The position numbers and the translations under genes were made by a program. Shown here piece after piece: positions 45,761 to 54,369 of a DNA stretch of 64,000 nucleotides. Positions within the stretch are counted from its first letter, which is position 1; the number at the start of each line of letters is the position of its first letter. The stretch is from positions 62,001 through 126,000 of the forward strand of contig CBDCBG010000006.1 in NCBI GenBank assembly GCA_965214325.1, in the 5' to 3' direction. The notes beneath the pieces were generated by a model. It ran no database searches, was not told the origin of the DNA, and was given only the letters and a program-made list of their open reading frames with translations. The DNA comes from JAJEFO01 sp965214325 (GTDB lineage: Bacteria; Pseudomonadota; Alphaproteobacteria; Rhodobacterales; Rhodobacteraceae).

Positions 45761-46238
45761 TTTCCGGCAGGCCGCAGCCGACCCGGCGCGGCTGGCATGT
45801 CTCTCGAGAGAGCATTCAGCCTTCGCTGGCTTCTCGCCACTCTCGCGCTCTTGACGGGAAGTCTCGAGCCTTTGCCGGACCGCGTCGGCAATCTGCTGGT
45901 TCGCTTCGTCGATTCGTGCGTTTCGTATCGCACCTGATGCCACCTTTCTGGACGTCAGCCGGAGACACAAGGCCAAGGGGCGAAATCTGGCAGTCCGGAT
46001 GTGACAGCGGACATGCCACGGGGCATGGAGTTACCTGTCAGCCCGATCAGTCGTGTCAGAATGCCAATTGACCAAGTGCGCTTGCCGCCCCAGCCGCAAA
46101 GTCCAGGATGCAGAATCGTTCTCGCGTCGCTCCATGCCTCTGCATCACTCGATGGCGGCGCGGTCCGGCCGAGGCCCGCTAGGTTCAACATGGCAGGACC
46201 TGATGGCTGTCTGAAGCCGTTCATTGTCAGCAGCGTCA
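45761..46238. other. Gap between tRNA-Leu and the ISAs1 element
   Basis: About 480 bp without a recognised gene or integrase. No copy of the tRNA 3' end (an attachment-site sign) was seen nearby. Confidence 0.45.
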
Positions 46239-46247
46239 GGAGACCCG

Positions 46248-48387
46248 CAGGACTTTCCCACGCTTGATTTCGTTTGATTCTGCTTGACGTCGTGCATGCA
46301 TGCGTTTCACGCGCGCGCGTTTCGGCGGGACCGGCAGTTTCCTCTGGCGTTCCCGCGCTGGACGTGCCATGCTCCGGCAATGTCGATTCGCAAGCGCGTG
46401 GAATCCTGCCCGGTCCATCGGGACGCTCCCGAAGGCTTCTCCCTGTCCGAGGTCGATGTCCGCCTGGCGCGGCCGGAGGAGCGCCCGCTCTGGGACGCGC
46501 TGATGGACGAGCACCACTATCTCGGCTTCCGTCGGCTGGCGGGTCGCGGCCTGCGCTACGTGGCGACCTTCGGGAACCGGTGGCTGGGCCTGGCGGCGTG
46601 GCAGAACGGCGCCTTCAAGTGCGCTCCCCGCGACAGGTGGGCCGGCTGGAAGCCGGAGCAGCAGTTCCGGCGGCTCGAGATGGTGGCGAACAACACCCGG
46701 TTCCTGATCCTCTCCGAGCCCGGGGTGTTCCCGAACCTTGCCTCCCGCTTCCTTGCGGGGATGACGCGCCGGCTCTCCGGCGACTGGCTGGAGGCGCACG
46801 GCCACGGGGTGCTGCTGGCGGAGACGTTCTGCGATCCGGAGGTCTTCGCCGGCACGATGTACAGGGCGGCGGGCTGGGAGGGACTGGGCGAGACGAAGGG
46901 GTTCGCCCGCGCCAACGGACGCTACACCGATCCCCACGGCAAGCCGAAGGAGATCTTCGTCACGGCGCTGAGGCCCGACGCCCGGTCGCTGCTGTCGAGC
47001 CCGCTGCCGCTGCCGCCCGACGTGGCGCCGCCCGCCGACCCCGCACTGGCGCCCCGGGACCCCGAGGCGATGCGCTCCCTGCACGCAGAGCTGGCGGCGG
47101 TTCCGGACTTCCGCCGGGCGCAGGGAAGGAAGCACACCGTGGCCTGCGTGCTCGCCGTGCACGTGCTCGCCGAGCTCGCCAACATGAAGGGCTGCCTCGC
47201 CGCCGCGCAGTTCGCGCGGTCGCTGTCCCAGGCGGAGCTGGAGGCCGTCGGCGCGTGGACGGACCCGAGGACGGGGCGTCGCGAGCCGGTCTCCAAGTCC
47301 ACCCTCCACCGGGTCGTCCAGTCGGTCGACCCCGAGGCGCTGGAGGACGTGGTCGCCCGCTGGTCCCGGCCCCGGCTTCCCATCGCCCGGGCGCTCGCCG
47401 CCGACGGCAAGCGCATCCGGGGCGCCAACCGCAACGGCGACGGCCATCACGAGACCGTGGCCCTTGTCGGCCATGAGAGCGGCGCACCCTTCGCGCTCCT
47501 GAACTTCGACGACGGCGGCGGCGAGCGGGCGGCCACGCACGACCTTCTTGGGCGCAGCGACATCGGCGGCAGGGTGATCACCCTCGACGCGCTGCACACG
47601 ACGCGCAAGACCGCGAAGCTGATCACGGAACGCGCGGATTACGTCTTCGTCGTCAAGGGCAACGCGTCGGAGACCTTCGGCATCCTCGACGGCATCGACT
47701 GGGAGAGGGACGCCGCCGGCAGCTTCGCGGAGGAGCTCGACAAGGTCCACGGCCGACTGGAGCAGCGCTCGACAAGCGTCCTGACCCCGCCTGACGGCCT
47801 GGTCAACTATCCGGGCGTCCGCCAGATCGCCCGCCTCATCCGCTGCCGGGAGCCGTTGAAGAAAGGCCCCGACGACGCCGGGACGGGCGAGAAGGACTGC
47901 ACGGAAACCGTCTACCTCATCACCTCCCTCGATGCGGGGGCCGCGTCGCCGGAAGAGCTTCTGCGGCTGAATCGCGGCCACTGGGCAGTGGAAAGCCTGA
48001 ACCGTCGACAAAGAGATTGCGTCTACGGCGAGGACGCCTGCCTGACCCGCACCGGCAACGGCCCGGCGAACCGGGCCAGCCTCGACAACATCGCGCTCGC
48101 GGTGATCTTCGCCAACCGCCGCGAGGCGGAGAGCCTCGCCGAGACCCGGCGCCGGCTGCAGCTGGACCGCAGCGAGGCCATCGCCGCCCTGACCAGGCCC
48201 TGAGACGCCAATGCGTCCGGGACACGCCGGAAAGCCGCCAGAAATCGAGAACGAATCATCCGGGGCCGGAAACGGTTCCCGCTTCGGCGCGCGCGGCTCC
48301 GCAGCCACGGTATCCGACCAGAACATGCAAGTTCGGCACCCGTTCGCCAGCCTCACGAAAGTTCAGCCTAAGCGTGGGAAAGTCCTG
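46248..48387 (+). mobile_element. ISAs1-family element carrying a DruA-like domain
   Basis: 2140 bp with perfect 18-bp inverted repeats CAGGACTTTCCCACGCTT (46248-46265) and AAGCGTGGGAAAGTCCTG (48370-48387). A 9-bp direct repeat GGAGACCCG flanks it (46239-46247 and 48388-48396). It looks intact and recent. Confidence 0.95.
46380..48203 (+). CDS. DUF4338 (DruA-like)-ISAs1 fusion transposase
   Basis: 607 residues. About 35-205 is a DUF4338 domain ('MDEHHYLGFRRLAGRGLRYV', 'RLEMVANNTRFLIL', 'FCDPEVFAGTMYRAAGW'), the domain of DruA in the Druantia anti-phage system. Residues 235-600 are an ISAs1 DDE transposase: 'HTVACVLAVHVLAELANMKG', 'ALAADGKRIRGANRNG', 'VITLDALHTTRKTAKLI' and 'LNRGHWAVESLNRR'. 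The start at 46380 is the Met that begins 'MSIRKRVESCP'. What the fused domain adds is unknown; it may help bind DNA or the ends. Confidence 0.87.
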   Translation: MSIRKRVESCPVHRDAPEGFSLSEVDVRLARPEERPLWDALMDEHHYLGFRRLAGRGLRYVATFGNRWLGLAAWQNGAFKCAPRDRWAGWKPEQQFRRLEMVANNTRFLILSEPGVFPNLASRFLAGMTRRLSGDWLEAHGHGVLLAETFCDPEVFAGTMYRAAGWEGLGETKGFARANGRYTDPHGKPKEIFVTALRPDARSLLSSPLPLPPDVAPPADPALAPRDPEAMRSLHAELAAVPDFRRAQGRKHTVACVLAVHVLAELANMKGCLAAAQFARSLSQAELEAVGAWTDPRTGRREPVSKSTLHRVVQSVDPEALEDVVARWSRPRLPIARALAADGKRIRGANRNGDGHHETVALVGHESGAPFALLNFDDGGGERAATHDLLGRSDIGGRVITLDALHTTRKTAKLITERADYVFVVKGNASETFGILDGIDWERDAAGSFAEELDKVHGRLEQRSTSVLTPPDGLVNYPGVRQIARLIRCREPLKKGPDDAGTGEKDCTETVYLITSLDAGAASPEELLRLNRGHWAVESLNRRQRDCVYGEDACLTRTGNGPANRASLDNIALAVIFANRREAESLAETRRRLQLDRSEAIAALTRP

Positions 48388-48472
48388 GGAGACCCGACCT
48401 GCGACCCCTTGTGCCGGAAGCGATCAAGGGTGAAACAGGAGCACTCGGCAGTCCTGCGAAACGGGAGGCGAC

Positions 48473-49012
48473 ATGGAGCTTTCGACGGGGTTCAAGGGGA
48501 AGGAACAGGAGATCATCGATCTGCTCACCGCGGCATTTGCCGAGTCGGAGGGCGCGGAGGAAGGCGCGCAGATCGGTGATCTGACACTCAACCTGCTGGA
48601 CACGACAGCGGACGCCGATATCCATGTCTTTACCGCTTCCGAGGAACGAGGGCTGATCGGAGCAGTCATCTTTTCGCGGCTGACCTACGATCTGGATGAA
48701 CGGACCGTCTTCGTGCTGGGTCCCGTTGCAGTTGCAGCCGACCGCCAGGGCGAAGGGATCGGGCAAAGGCTGCTGATCCACGGCCTCGCTTCCCTGCGGA
48801 AAGATGGTGTCGAATTTGCAGTGACCTATGGCGATCCAAAGTACTATTCCAGGGTGGGATTCAGGCCCATTGCTGAAGAATTCGCCCGAGCGCCGTTCAA
48901 GCTGAAATATCCGAAAGGCTGGCTCGGCAAATCCTTGACGGATCGGAATATGACGCCGCTTATCGGCCCGTCTCGCTGTGTCGAGGCGTTTCACCGCCCG
49001 GACTACTGGTGA
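48473..49012 (+). CDS. GNAT family N-acetyltransferase
   Basis: 179 residues. The acetyl-CoA motif is 'LGPVAVAADRQGEGIGQRLL' (R/Q-x-x-G-x-G/A), followed by 'GVEFAVTYGDPKYYSRVGFR', typical of YhbS-like GNAT enzymes. Substrate unknown. The ATG at 48473 is preceded by GGGAGGCGAC. It begins 86 bp after the ISAs1 element. Confidence 0.87.
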   Translation: MELSTGFKGKEQEIIDLLTAAFAESEGAEEGAQIGDLTLNLLDTTADADIHVFTASEERGLIGAVIFSRLTYDLDERTVFVLGPVAVAADRQGEGIGQRLLIHGLASLRKDGVEFAVTYGDPKYYSRVGFRPIAEEFARAPFKLKYPKGWLGKSLTDRNMTPLIGPSRCVEAFHRPDYW

Positions 49013-49194
49013 TTGATCGGCCTCATTCAGTTCGAGGCCGGTGTTGAACACGTATCGCAAGCCCGCCTGCATCGTGCCCGGCGCCAGGCCACGGAAGCGG
49101 CGACCGTCCGCCATCCGCAGGGTGCCGGTCAGCTCGGCGCCGGTCACCTGGCCCCGGATGTTGCAAGACCGGGCACGCGCACGCGCACGCGCAT

Positions 49195-49962
49195 TCAGAA
49201 CGGCGTAAAGCCCCCGTCAATCGTGTAGATGCTTCCGTTGATGAACTTGGCGTCATCGCGGCTCAGGAATGCGGTCAACGCTGCGACCTCGGAGGGTTCG
49301 CCGTAGCGGCCGGCAGGAATGGCGGTGATCACCATTTCGCGGGCACGCGCCGCGTCCTCGGGCGAGGCATCCTGTTCCACTGCGGCCAGCATGTCGGTAT
49401 CGATCTGTCCCGGACAGACCGCGTTGATCCTGATGCCTTCGCCACCGTAGGCCTTCGCGCCGTTGCGGGTCAGTCCAATGACCGCGTGCTTGCTGGCGCA
49501 ATAGGCGGGCATCGTTGCGCGCCCTCCAAGCAGTCCCGCGACGGACGAGACGTTTATGATCACGCCGCCACCGTTCCTGCGCAGGGCAGGAACGGCATGT
49601 TTCATCATCAGGAAGACGCCGGTGACGTTGACGTCCATCACGCGCTTGAAGCTGTCGACGGCCTGATCTTCGATCAGCCCGCTTTCCCCGACGATTCCGG
49701 CACCGTTGAACACGACATCAAGCTTGCCAAATTCGGCTTCGGCCCGTTCAACCAGTCCGCGCGCGTCCTCTTCCCTGGACACGTCGGACCGGTGCGCAAC
49801 GACGTTAGGGCCGATGCTTTCGAGTTCGTTGAGCCGGTCCGCATTCCGGCCGGAGGCGATGACTGTCGCGCCGTCATCGAGCAGGCGCTTCACCGTGGCG
49901 ACACCGATGCCACCCGTTGCACCGGTGACGATGATGACCTTGTTCTCCAGGGGCCGGCCCAT
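49195..49962 (-). CDS. SDR family oxidoreductase
   Basis: 255 residues. NAD(P) motif 'VTGATGGIGVATV', catalytic Ser in 'VIINVSSVAGLLG' and Y-x-x-x-K in 'MPAYCASKHAVIG'; the C terminus 'FINGSIYTIDGGFTPF' is classical. It begins only 3 bp after the stop of the upstream quinone oxidoreductase-like gene on the same strand, so they form an operon under likely HxlR control. Confidence 0.9.
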   Translation of the reverse strand: MGRPLENKVIIVTGATGGIGVATVKRLLDDGATVIASGRNADRLNELESIGPNVVAHRSDVSREEDARGLVERAEAEFGKLDVVFNGAGIVGESGLIEDQAVDSFKRVMDVNVTGVFLMMKHAVPALRRNGGGVIINVSSVAGLLGGRATMPAYCASKHAVIGLTRNGAKAYGGEGIRINAVCPGQIDTDMLAAVEQDASPEDAARAREMVITAIPAGRYGEPSEVAALTAFLSRDDAKFINGSIYTIDGGFTPF

Positions 49963-49965
49963 GGG

Positions 49966-50979
49966 TCAAGCGCCGCCGAACCCGTCAAGAACGGTCTTGC
50001 CGATGGCCGCGCCAGCTTCCTGGTACGCCAGCGCTTCGCGCAGGTTGTCCTCGTTCATCGCGCCGCAACGCTTGTTCACGGTCGAGACCAGCGCGCCGTT
50101 GTCAAGCATGTCCGCCACTCGGCAGAGCAGCTTGTGCTGCGCGTCCATGTCATCGGTCTTGAACATCGAGCGCGCGAACATGAACTCCCAGCTGTAGGAC
50201 AGCGCCTTGAGCTTGATCTTCGAGATGTCAATCCCCTGTGGGTCGTCGATCAGGGCGATGTGGCCGCGCGGCTTGACCAGGTCGATGATGGCATCGAAGT
50301 GCTTGTCGGTCTGGTTCAACGTCGCGACGTATCTTGGCGTGATCCCAAGCGCTTCCATCTCTTCATTCAGGGGGTTGCGGTGGTTGACGCAATGGTCCGC
50401 GCCCATCTTCCTGACCCAGGCCGCGGTGTCATCGCGCGACGCGCTTGCCACGACGGTCAGCCCGGTCAGCTTCTTGGCCAGCTGGATCAGGATGGATCCC
50501 ACGCCGCCAGCGCCGCCAATGATCAGGATGGCCTCGCCGGCGCCTTCACCTTCACGGATGCCGAAACTGTCGAACAGCATCTCCCAGGCGGTAATGCTGG
50601 TGAGGGCCATGCCGGCCGCGTCGGAATGGCTGAGCGAAGAGGGCTTGCGGCCGACCAAGCGCTCGTCCACGGCCTGGAACTCCGCGTTGCTGCCGGGGCG
50701 GGTGAATTCACCGGCGTAGAAGACTTCGTCGCCGGGCTTGAACATCGTCACGTCCGTGCCGACCTCCTTGACCACGCCTGCGGCGTCGAATCCGAGGATG
50801 CGCGGGCCGCCTTCCGGCTGACGGTTGGCCCGAACCTTGACGTCGACCGGGTTGACGGAGACACCGCGCACTTCGACCAGGAGGTCTCGCGTGCCTGGCG
50901 TCGGCATTTCTGCGTCGAACTCGACGACCGATGTCGGGGCCGAGATGGCGCCCCTGTCCGTGTATCCTAGGGCTTTCAT
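49966..50979 (-). CDS. Zinc-type alcohol dehydrogenase-like (quinone oxidoreductase) protein
   Basis: 337 residues, MDR superfamily. 'ILGFDAAGVVKEVGTDVTMF' near the N terminus and the NADPH motif 'ILIIGGAGGVGSILIQLAKK' mark the family. The catalytic zinc ligands of true alcohol dehydrogenases are absent, as usual for this quinone-oxidoreductase-like group. It is divergent from hxlR-like, a common pairing where HxlR senses electrophiles. Confidence 0.87.
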   Translation of the reverse strand: MKALGYTDRGAISAPTSVVEFDAEMPTPGTRDLLVEVRGVSVNPVDVKVRANRQPEGGPRILGFDAAGVVKEVGTDVTMFKPGDEVFYAGEFTRPGSNAEFQAVDERLVGRKPSSLSHSDAAGMALTSITAWEMLFDSFGIREGEGAGEAILIIGGAGGVGSILIQLAKKLTGLTVVASASRDDTAAWVRKMGADHCVNHRNPLNEEMEALGITPRYVATLNQTDKHFDAIIDLVKPRGHIALIDDPQGIDISKIKLKALSYSWEFMFARSMFKTDDMDAQHKLLCRVADMLDNGALVSTVNKRCGAMNEDNLREALAYQEAGAAIGKTVLDGFGGA

Positions 50980-51040
50980 GGGTGTCCTCCGTACTGTTCG
51001 CTCAGGGATTCGGACGCCAAACTGCGTTCAAGACACGAAA

Positions 51041-51068
51041 TTGACAAGTACCCACATTTTTGTAAGTA
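51041..51068 (+). promoter_or_regulatory. Likely promoter/operator of the HxlR-family gene
   Basis: TTGACA at 51041-51046 is followed after 16 bp by TAAGTA. AAGTAC (51046-51051) and GTAAGTATT give an imperfect inverted repeat of the AAGTA type known for HxlR-family operators. It lies in the 116-bp divergent region. Confidence 0.45.
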
Positions 51069-51095
51069 TTGGAGCGGAAAACTGGAGGCCCGATC

Positions 51096-51467
51096 ATGGC
51101 GAGAAAGTACAACTGGAAGACCGGGTGCGATGTCGAAGCGACGCTGAGTGTCATCGGGGGGCGATGGAAGCCGATCCTCGTCTGTCGGCTGTTGAGTGGG
51201 CGCAAGCGCTTCAGCGAGCTGTGCCGGCTGGCCCCGAACGCGACCGAACGCATGATCACGCTCCAGTTGCGGGAACTGGAGGCCGACGGAATCATATCAC
51301 GGCACGTCTTTCGCGAGGTGCCTCCGCGCGTGGAATACGAAGCGACCGAGATGGGGCGGAGCCTGCAGCCGATCATCGAAGCCATGCAGGACTGGGGCAG
51401 GGGATTCAAGGAATCGCGTCTTTTTCTGGAAGATCAAGCGCTTGAATCGGAAGCCGTTGGCGCCTGA
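51096..51467 (+). CDS. HxlR-family transcriptional regulator
   Basis: 123 residues. The early Cys in 'NWKTGCDVEATLSVIGGRWK' matches the redox-sensing position in many HxlR proteins. The winged helix follows: 'RFSELCRLAPNATERMITLQ' and 'PPRVEYEATEMGRSL'. The ATG at 51096 has GGAGG at 51084-51088. It probably controls the divergent oxidoreductase pair. Confidence 0.9.
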   Translation: MARKYNWKTGCDVEATLSVIGGRWKPILVCRLLSGRKRFSELCRLAPNATERMITLQLRELEADGIISRHVFREVPPRVEYEATEMGRSLQPIIEAMQDWGRGFKESRLFLEDQALESEAVGA

Positions 51468-51510
51468 ACGGCTGCGCGGCTTGATCACTGCATCGTTTTC
51501 CTGTAGCGCG

Positions 51511-51527
51511 GAGAGGTCAGACGTCTT
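51511..51527 (+). promoter_or_regulatory. Possible GntR self-operator
   Basis: GAGAGGTCAGACGTCTT shares AGAGGTCAGAC with the large palindrome at 52481-52518. It sits 31 bp before the gntR-like start and could serve autoregulation. Confidence 0.45.
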
Positions 51528-51557
51528 ATTGGATTTCTGAAATCCGTCCTGCTGTTG

Positions 51558-52394
51558 ATGGAGAAGGCGACGCTGGCCGATCCTACAGACATAACCGTGC
51601 GCCTTCGCGAGATGATCGAATCAGACTTCGAGGATGGTGACCGTTTGCCTTCGGAAGTGAAGCTCTCGGAAAGCCTGGGCGTGAGCCGCGCCAAGTTGCG
51701 CGAAGCATTCGGGATGCTTTGGCAGGCCGGGCTCATCGAGAAGAAGTGGGGCGTTGGGACAATCGTGCGCAAGCCCAGGGACGCCAGTCATGTGGTGGTC
51801 CCGTTGCCGTACATCCGAAGTGCGCCCGCGTTGATTCGGGAAAGCGGCCAGGAACCTTCGCTGTCAGACCTGGCGATCGTGCGCGGACCGGCGGACGCGA
51901 CTGTGGCGGACCTGCTCGACGTTCCGAAGGGCAGCGAATTCTGGCTGATTGACCGCGTGTTCTGTGCGGATGGCGTGCCGATCCAGCGCACCATAGATGC
52001 CGTGCCCGCGATCATCGAAGGCGTGGCGTTCGATGCAACCGGCTTTGACGTGAACACGAACACTCTCGTCGCGATGTTCGCGGCCCAGCTCAACAGCAAG
52101 CTAAGGCGATCGGACGGGCGGATCACAGTTGTGCCGGCGCCGGCGGACACCGCGACGTCACTGCGGTTGCGCGAAGCGGATCCAGTGCTTCTTGTGGAAT
52201 ACAGTTCCTATTCCAATCAAGGAACGATCGTTTGCTACTCGGCCACCTGGTACAACACGTCTCGCGTCGATGTCAGGTTCGCCGCAGAGAGGCTCGATAC
52301 GATGGACTTCCACGGAAGCATTCCCATGGTTGCGCGAAAGCCGGTGCCGCCTATCCAGGTCAGCTCTCATTTGAGCGCACTCAATCAAGCCTGA
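51558..52394 (+). CDS. GntR-family regulator with UTRA domain
   Basis: 278 residues. The N-terminal winged helix has 'GDRLPSEVKLSESLGVSRAK' with LREAFGML. The C-terminal half is a UTRA ligand domain ('VPKGSEFWLIDRVFCADGVP', 'ADPVLLVEYSSYSNQGTIVC'). An in-frame TTG lies one codon earlier. It precedes a catabolic operon and a palindrome that repeats its own upstream motif, so it is the likely local regulator; the ligand is probably the pathway substrate. Confidence 0.9.
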   Translation: MEKATLADPTDITVRLREMIESDFEDGDRLPSEVKLSESLGVSRAKLREAFGMLWQAGLIEKKWGVGTIVRKPRDASHVVVPLPYIRSAPALIRESGQEPSLSDLAIVRGPADATVADLLDVPKGSEFWLIDRVFCADGVPIQRTIDAVPAIIEGVAFDATGFDVNTNTLVAMFAAQLNSKLRRSDGRITVVPAPADTATSLRLREADPVLLVEYSSYSNQGTIVCYSATWYNTSRVDVRFAAERLDTMDFHGSIPMVARKPVPPIQVSSHLSALNQA

Positions 52395-52451
52395 CAGACA
52401 TTTCGCGTCCGGGGCAGGGGCAGCCCGAACATCAACCCCAACAATTCGTGC

Positions 52452-52518
52452 TTGACACAAGGGGGCTGGGACTCTAGTGCAACAGGTAAGAGGTCAGACC
52501 TCTGACCTCTTACCTGTT
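52452..52518 (+). promoter_or_regulatory. Promoter with perfect 18-bp-arm palindromic operator
   Basis: TTGACA (52452-52457) and TAGTGC (52475-52480) could be -35/-10. Immediately after lies AACAGGTAAGAGGTCAGA (52481-52498), CC, and its exact reverse complement (52501-52518). Position over the likely start of transcription suggests repression by the adjacent GntR regulator. It could also form an RNA stem in the leader. Confidence 0.7.
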
Positions 52519-52572
52519 CGGCAACAACCAGGAAATGGGCGCTTCCGGACGGGTTGGGGAGGAAAGTGACAT

Positions 52573-53355
52573 GTGCATCTTGTCATGAACGCACATTGCC
52601 TCATCACCGGCGGCGCCGGGGCCATTGGGGCCGCGACAGCCCGACTTGCTGCAAGGAACGGGTACGCCGTTTCACTGGTGTCGCTCGAAGCCGAAAGGGA
52701 CAGCGCGTCGCGTCTCGCCAAGGAGATTTCAGATGCCGGCGGTTCCGCGACGTTCATTCCCGCAGACGTCTCTTCCGAGGAAAGCGTCGTCCAGGCTTAC
52801 AGGACCGCGACCGAGGTCCATGGAATTCCGACAGGCGTCTTGCATGCGGCCGGCATTTTCGTGGGCGCAATGGTCCGTGATCTGGATTTCGCGGCCATCT
52901 CGCGGATGATCGCCGTAAATGTCTCCGGCCTCATGATTTGCTGCCGCGAGGCCGCCCGGCTGATGTCCAACCAATCCGGCGGGCGAGGTGGCTCGATCGT
53001 CAACGTGTCGTCCATGGCGGCAACCATTGGCGGTCGGCCCGGGCACAGTGTCTACGCCGCAACGAAGGGTGCCGTGGATGTGTTCTCGAAAGGTTTCGCG
53101 AAGGAGGTCGCCCGCGAAGGCATCCGCGTGAACACCGTGAGACCGGGCGTCGTTGCCAGCGCCATGACCGCGGGTCTGGAGGCCAATCCCGACGTCATGA
53201 AAGCTGTCGAGGACTCCATCCCGATCGGGCGGATCGGACGGCCCGAGGAAGTCGCTGACATCGCAATGTGGCTCATGTCGCCCGCGTCGTCTCTGGTGAC
53301 GGGTGCGCAAATCGACGCCGGCGGGGGAGGATTCAATGTCGCCGGGTCCGTCTGA
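52573..53355 (+). CDS. SDR family oxidoreductase
   Basis: 260 residues. NAD(P) motif 'ITGGAGAIGAATA', Ser in 'SIVNVSSMAATIGG', Y-x-x-x-K in 'SVYAATKGAVDV', C terminus 'VTGAQIDAGGGGF'. The GTG at 52573 has GGAGGAAA at 52558-52565; an ATG at 52585 is the alternative. It is the first structural gene after the GntR operator, so a pathway dehydrogenase acting on a hydroxy acid or sugar is plausible. Confidence 0.87.
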   Translation: MHLVMNAHCLITGGAGAIGAATARLAARNGYAVSLVSLEAERDSASRLAKEISDAGGSATFIPADVSSEESVVQAYRTATEVHGIPTGVLHAAGIFVGAMVRDLDFAAISRMIAVNVSGLMICCREAARLMSNQSGGRGGSIVNVSSMAATIGGRPGHSVYAATKGAVDVFSKGFAKEVAREGIRVNTVRPGVVASAMTAGLEANPDVMKAVEDSIPIGRIGRPEEVADIAMWLMSPASSLVTGAQIDAGGGGFNVAGSV

Positions 53356-53421
53356 GCGTCGCCGCATGCCCCGTAACCGCGGCACGTCATTGAATGACAC
53401 TGCATCGAGGAAGTCCGACGC

Positions 53422-54369
53422 ATGCTCCTAGCAAGAGAAGATCGTGAAAGGATCCCGTCGGCCTTCGACGACATCAGTTTCGACCTCTGCAAGCGGCGCG
53501 ACGACGTAGTCATGATGAGCGCGGACCTGAGCCAGTATGTCGACCTCTACAAGGTCACCAAGGAACTGCCCGAGCAATATGTCGATGTCGGCATGGCCGA
53601 GCAAAACCTTGTGGGCGTCGCCGCAGGACTGGCCAAGGCAGGGTTCGTGCCGGTCGCGACCACCTTTGGCAGCTACGCCTCGCGCCGTTGTTTCGACCAG
53701 ATGCTGATCTGCATGGGCACCAGCAAGAACACGGGCATAGTCATGGGGTTCACCCCGGGCATCGCGAGCCCCGCGCCCATTCACCATCAGGGCACTGAGG
53801 ATCTGGGCATGACGCGTGCGATCCCGCACGCCACCGTCATCGACGCCATGGACGTGACGGATTTCGCGCAGGCGTTGGATGCGGCCTGTGACACGCCAGG
53901 CCTCGTCTACATGCGCGGGCATCGCGGGACCACGCCGCGCATGCTTGATCCAGAGTCCTTCAAGTTCGAACTGGGCAGGACCTATCCGCTTCGAACCGGT
54001 GCGGGCGTTGGCATCATTTCCTGCGGTCATGCCTCGCAATGGGCAGTCGAGGCGTCGGACCTGCTGGTGGATCGCGGCTTTGACTATTCCCTGTTGCATG
54101 TGCCGACGATCAAGCCGGTGAACGAGCAGGAGATCATCGACTATTGCTTTGCCCATGACCAGATCGCGACGGTCGAGAACCACCAGATTTCGACCGGGCT
54201 GGGCGGGCTCGTGAGCGAGATAGTCGGCAAGGTCGGCCGCGGGCCGCGCATCGCACGCTTTGGCGTGCCGGACAGCTGGGCGCCGGGTGGGTCGATCACC
54301 CATATCCGCAAGCATTTCGGGCTGGATGCAGACGCCTTGGCCAAGCGGGTCGAGGAGGTCAAGCAATGA
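53422..54369 (+). CDS. Transketolase-like protein, C-terminal subunit
   Basis: 315 residues. It holds the pyrimidine-binding domain ('VDVGMAEQNLVGVAAGLAKA', with the catalytic Glu) and the transketolase C-terminal domain ('GVGIISCGHASQWAVEASDL'). It lacks the TPP diphosphate-binding part, which the next gene supplies. The stop overlaps the next start (ATGA). The order, C-terminal subunit before N-terminal subunit, is the reverse of the usual one. Confidence 0.9.
   Translation: MLLAREDRERIPSAFDDISFDLCKRRDDVVMMSADLSQYVDLYKVTKELPEQYVDVGMAEQNLVGVAAGLAKAGFVPVATTFGSYASRRCFDQMLICMGTSKNTGIVMGFTPGIASPAPIHHQGTEDLGMTRAIPHATVIDAMDVTDFAQALDAACDTPGLVYMRGHRGTTPRMLDPESFKFELGRTYPLRTGAGVGIISCGHASQWAVEASDLLVDRGFDYSLLHVPTIKPVNEQEIIDYCFAHDQIATVENHQISTGLGGLVSEIVGKVGRGPRIARFGVPDSWAPGGSITHIRKHFGLDADALAKRVEEVKQ

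Noticed and set aside
45674..46247. tRNA-Leu as an integration site for an island
   Set aside because: No integrase and no repeated tRNA 3' end were found downstream.
46236..48356. 706-codon minus-strand open frame over the ISAs1 element
   Set aside because: Antisense to the transposase with recognisable DDE motifs; it starts outside the element and has no family match.
53428..54366. 312-codon minus-strand open frame
   Set aside because: Antisense to the transketolase C-terminal subunit with conserved motifs on the plus strand.
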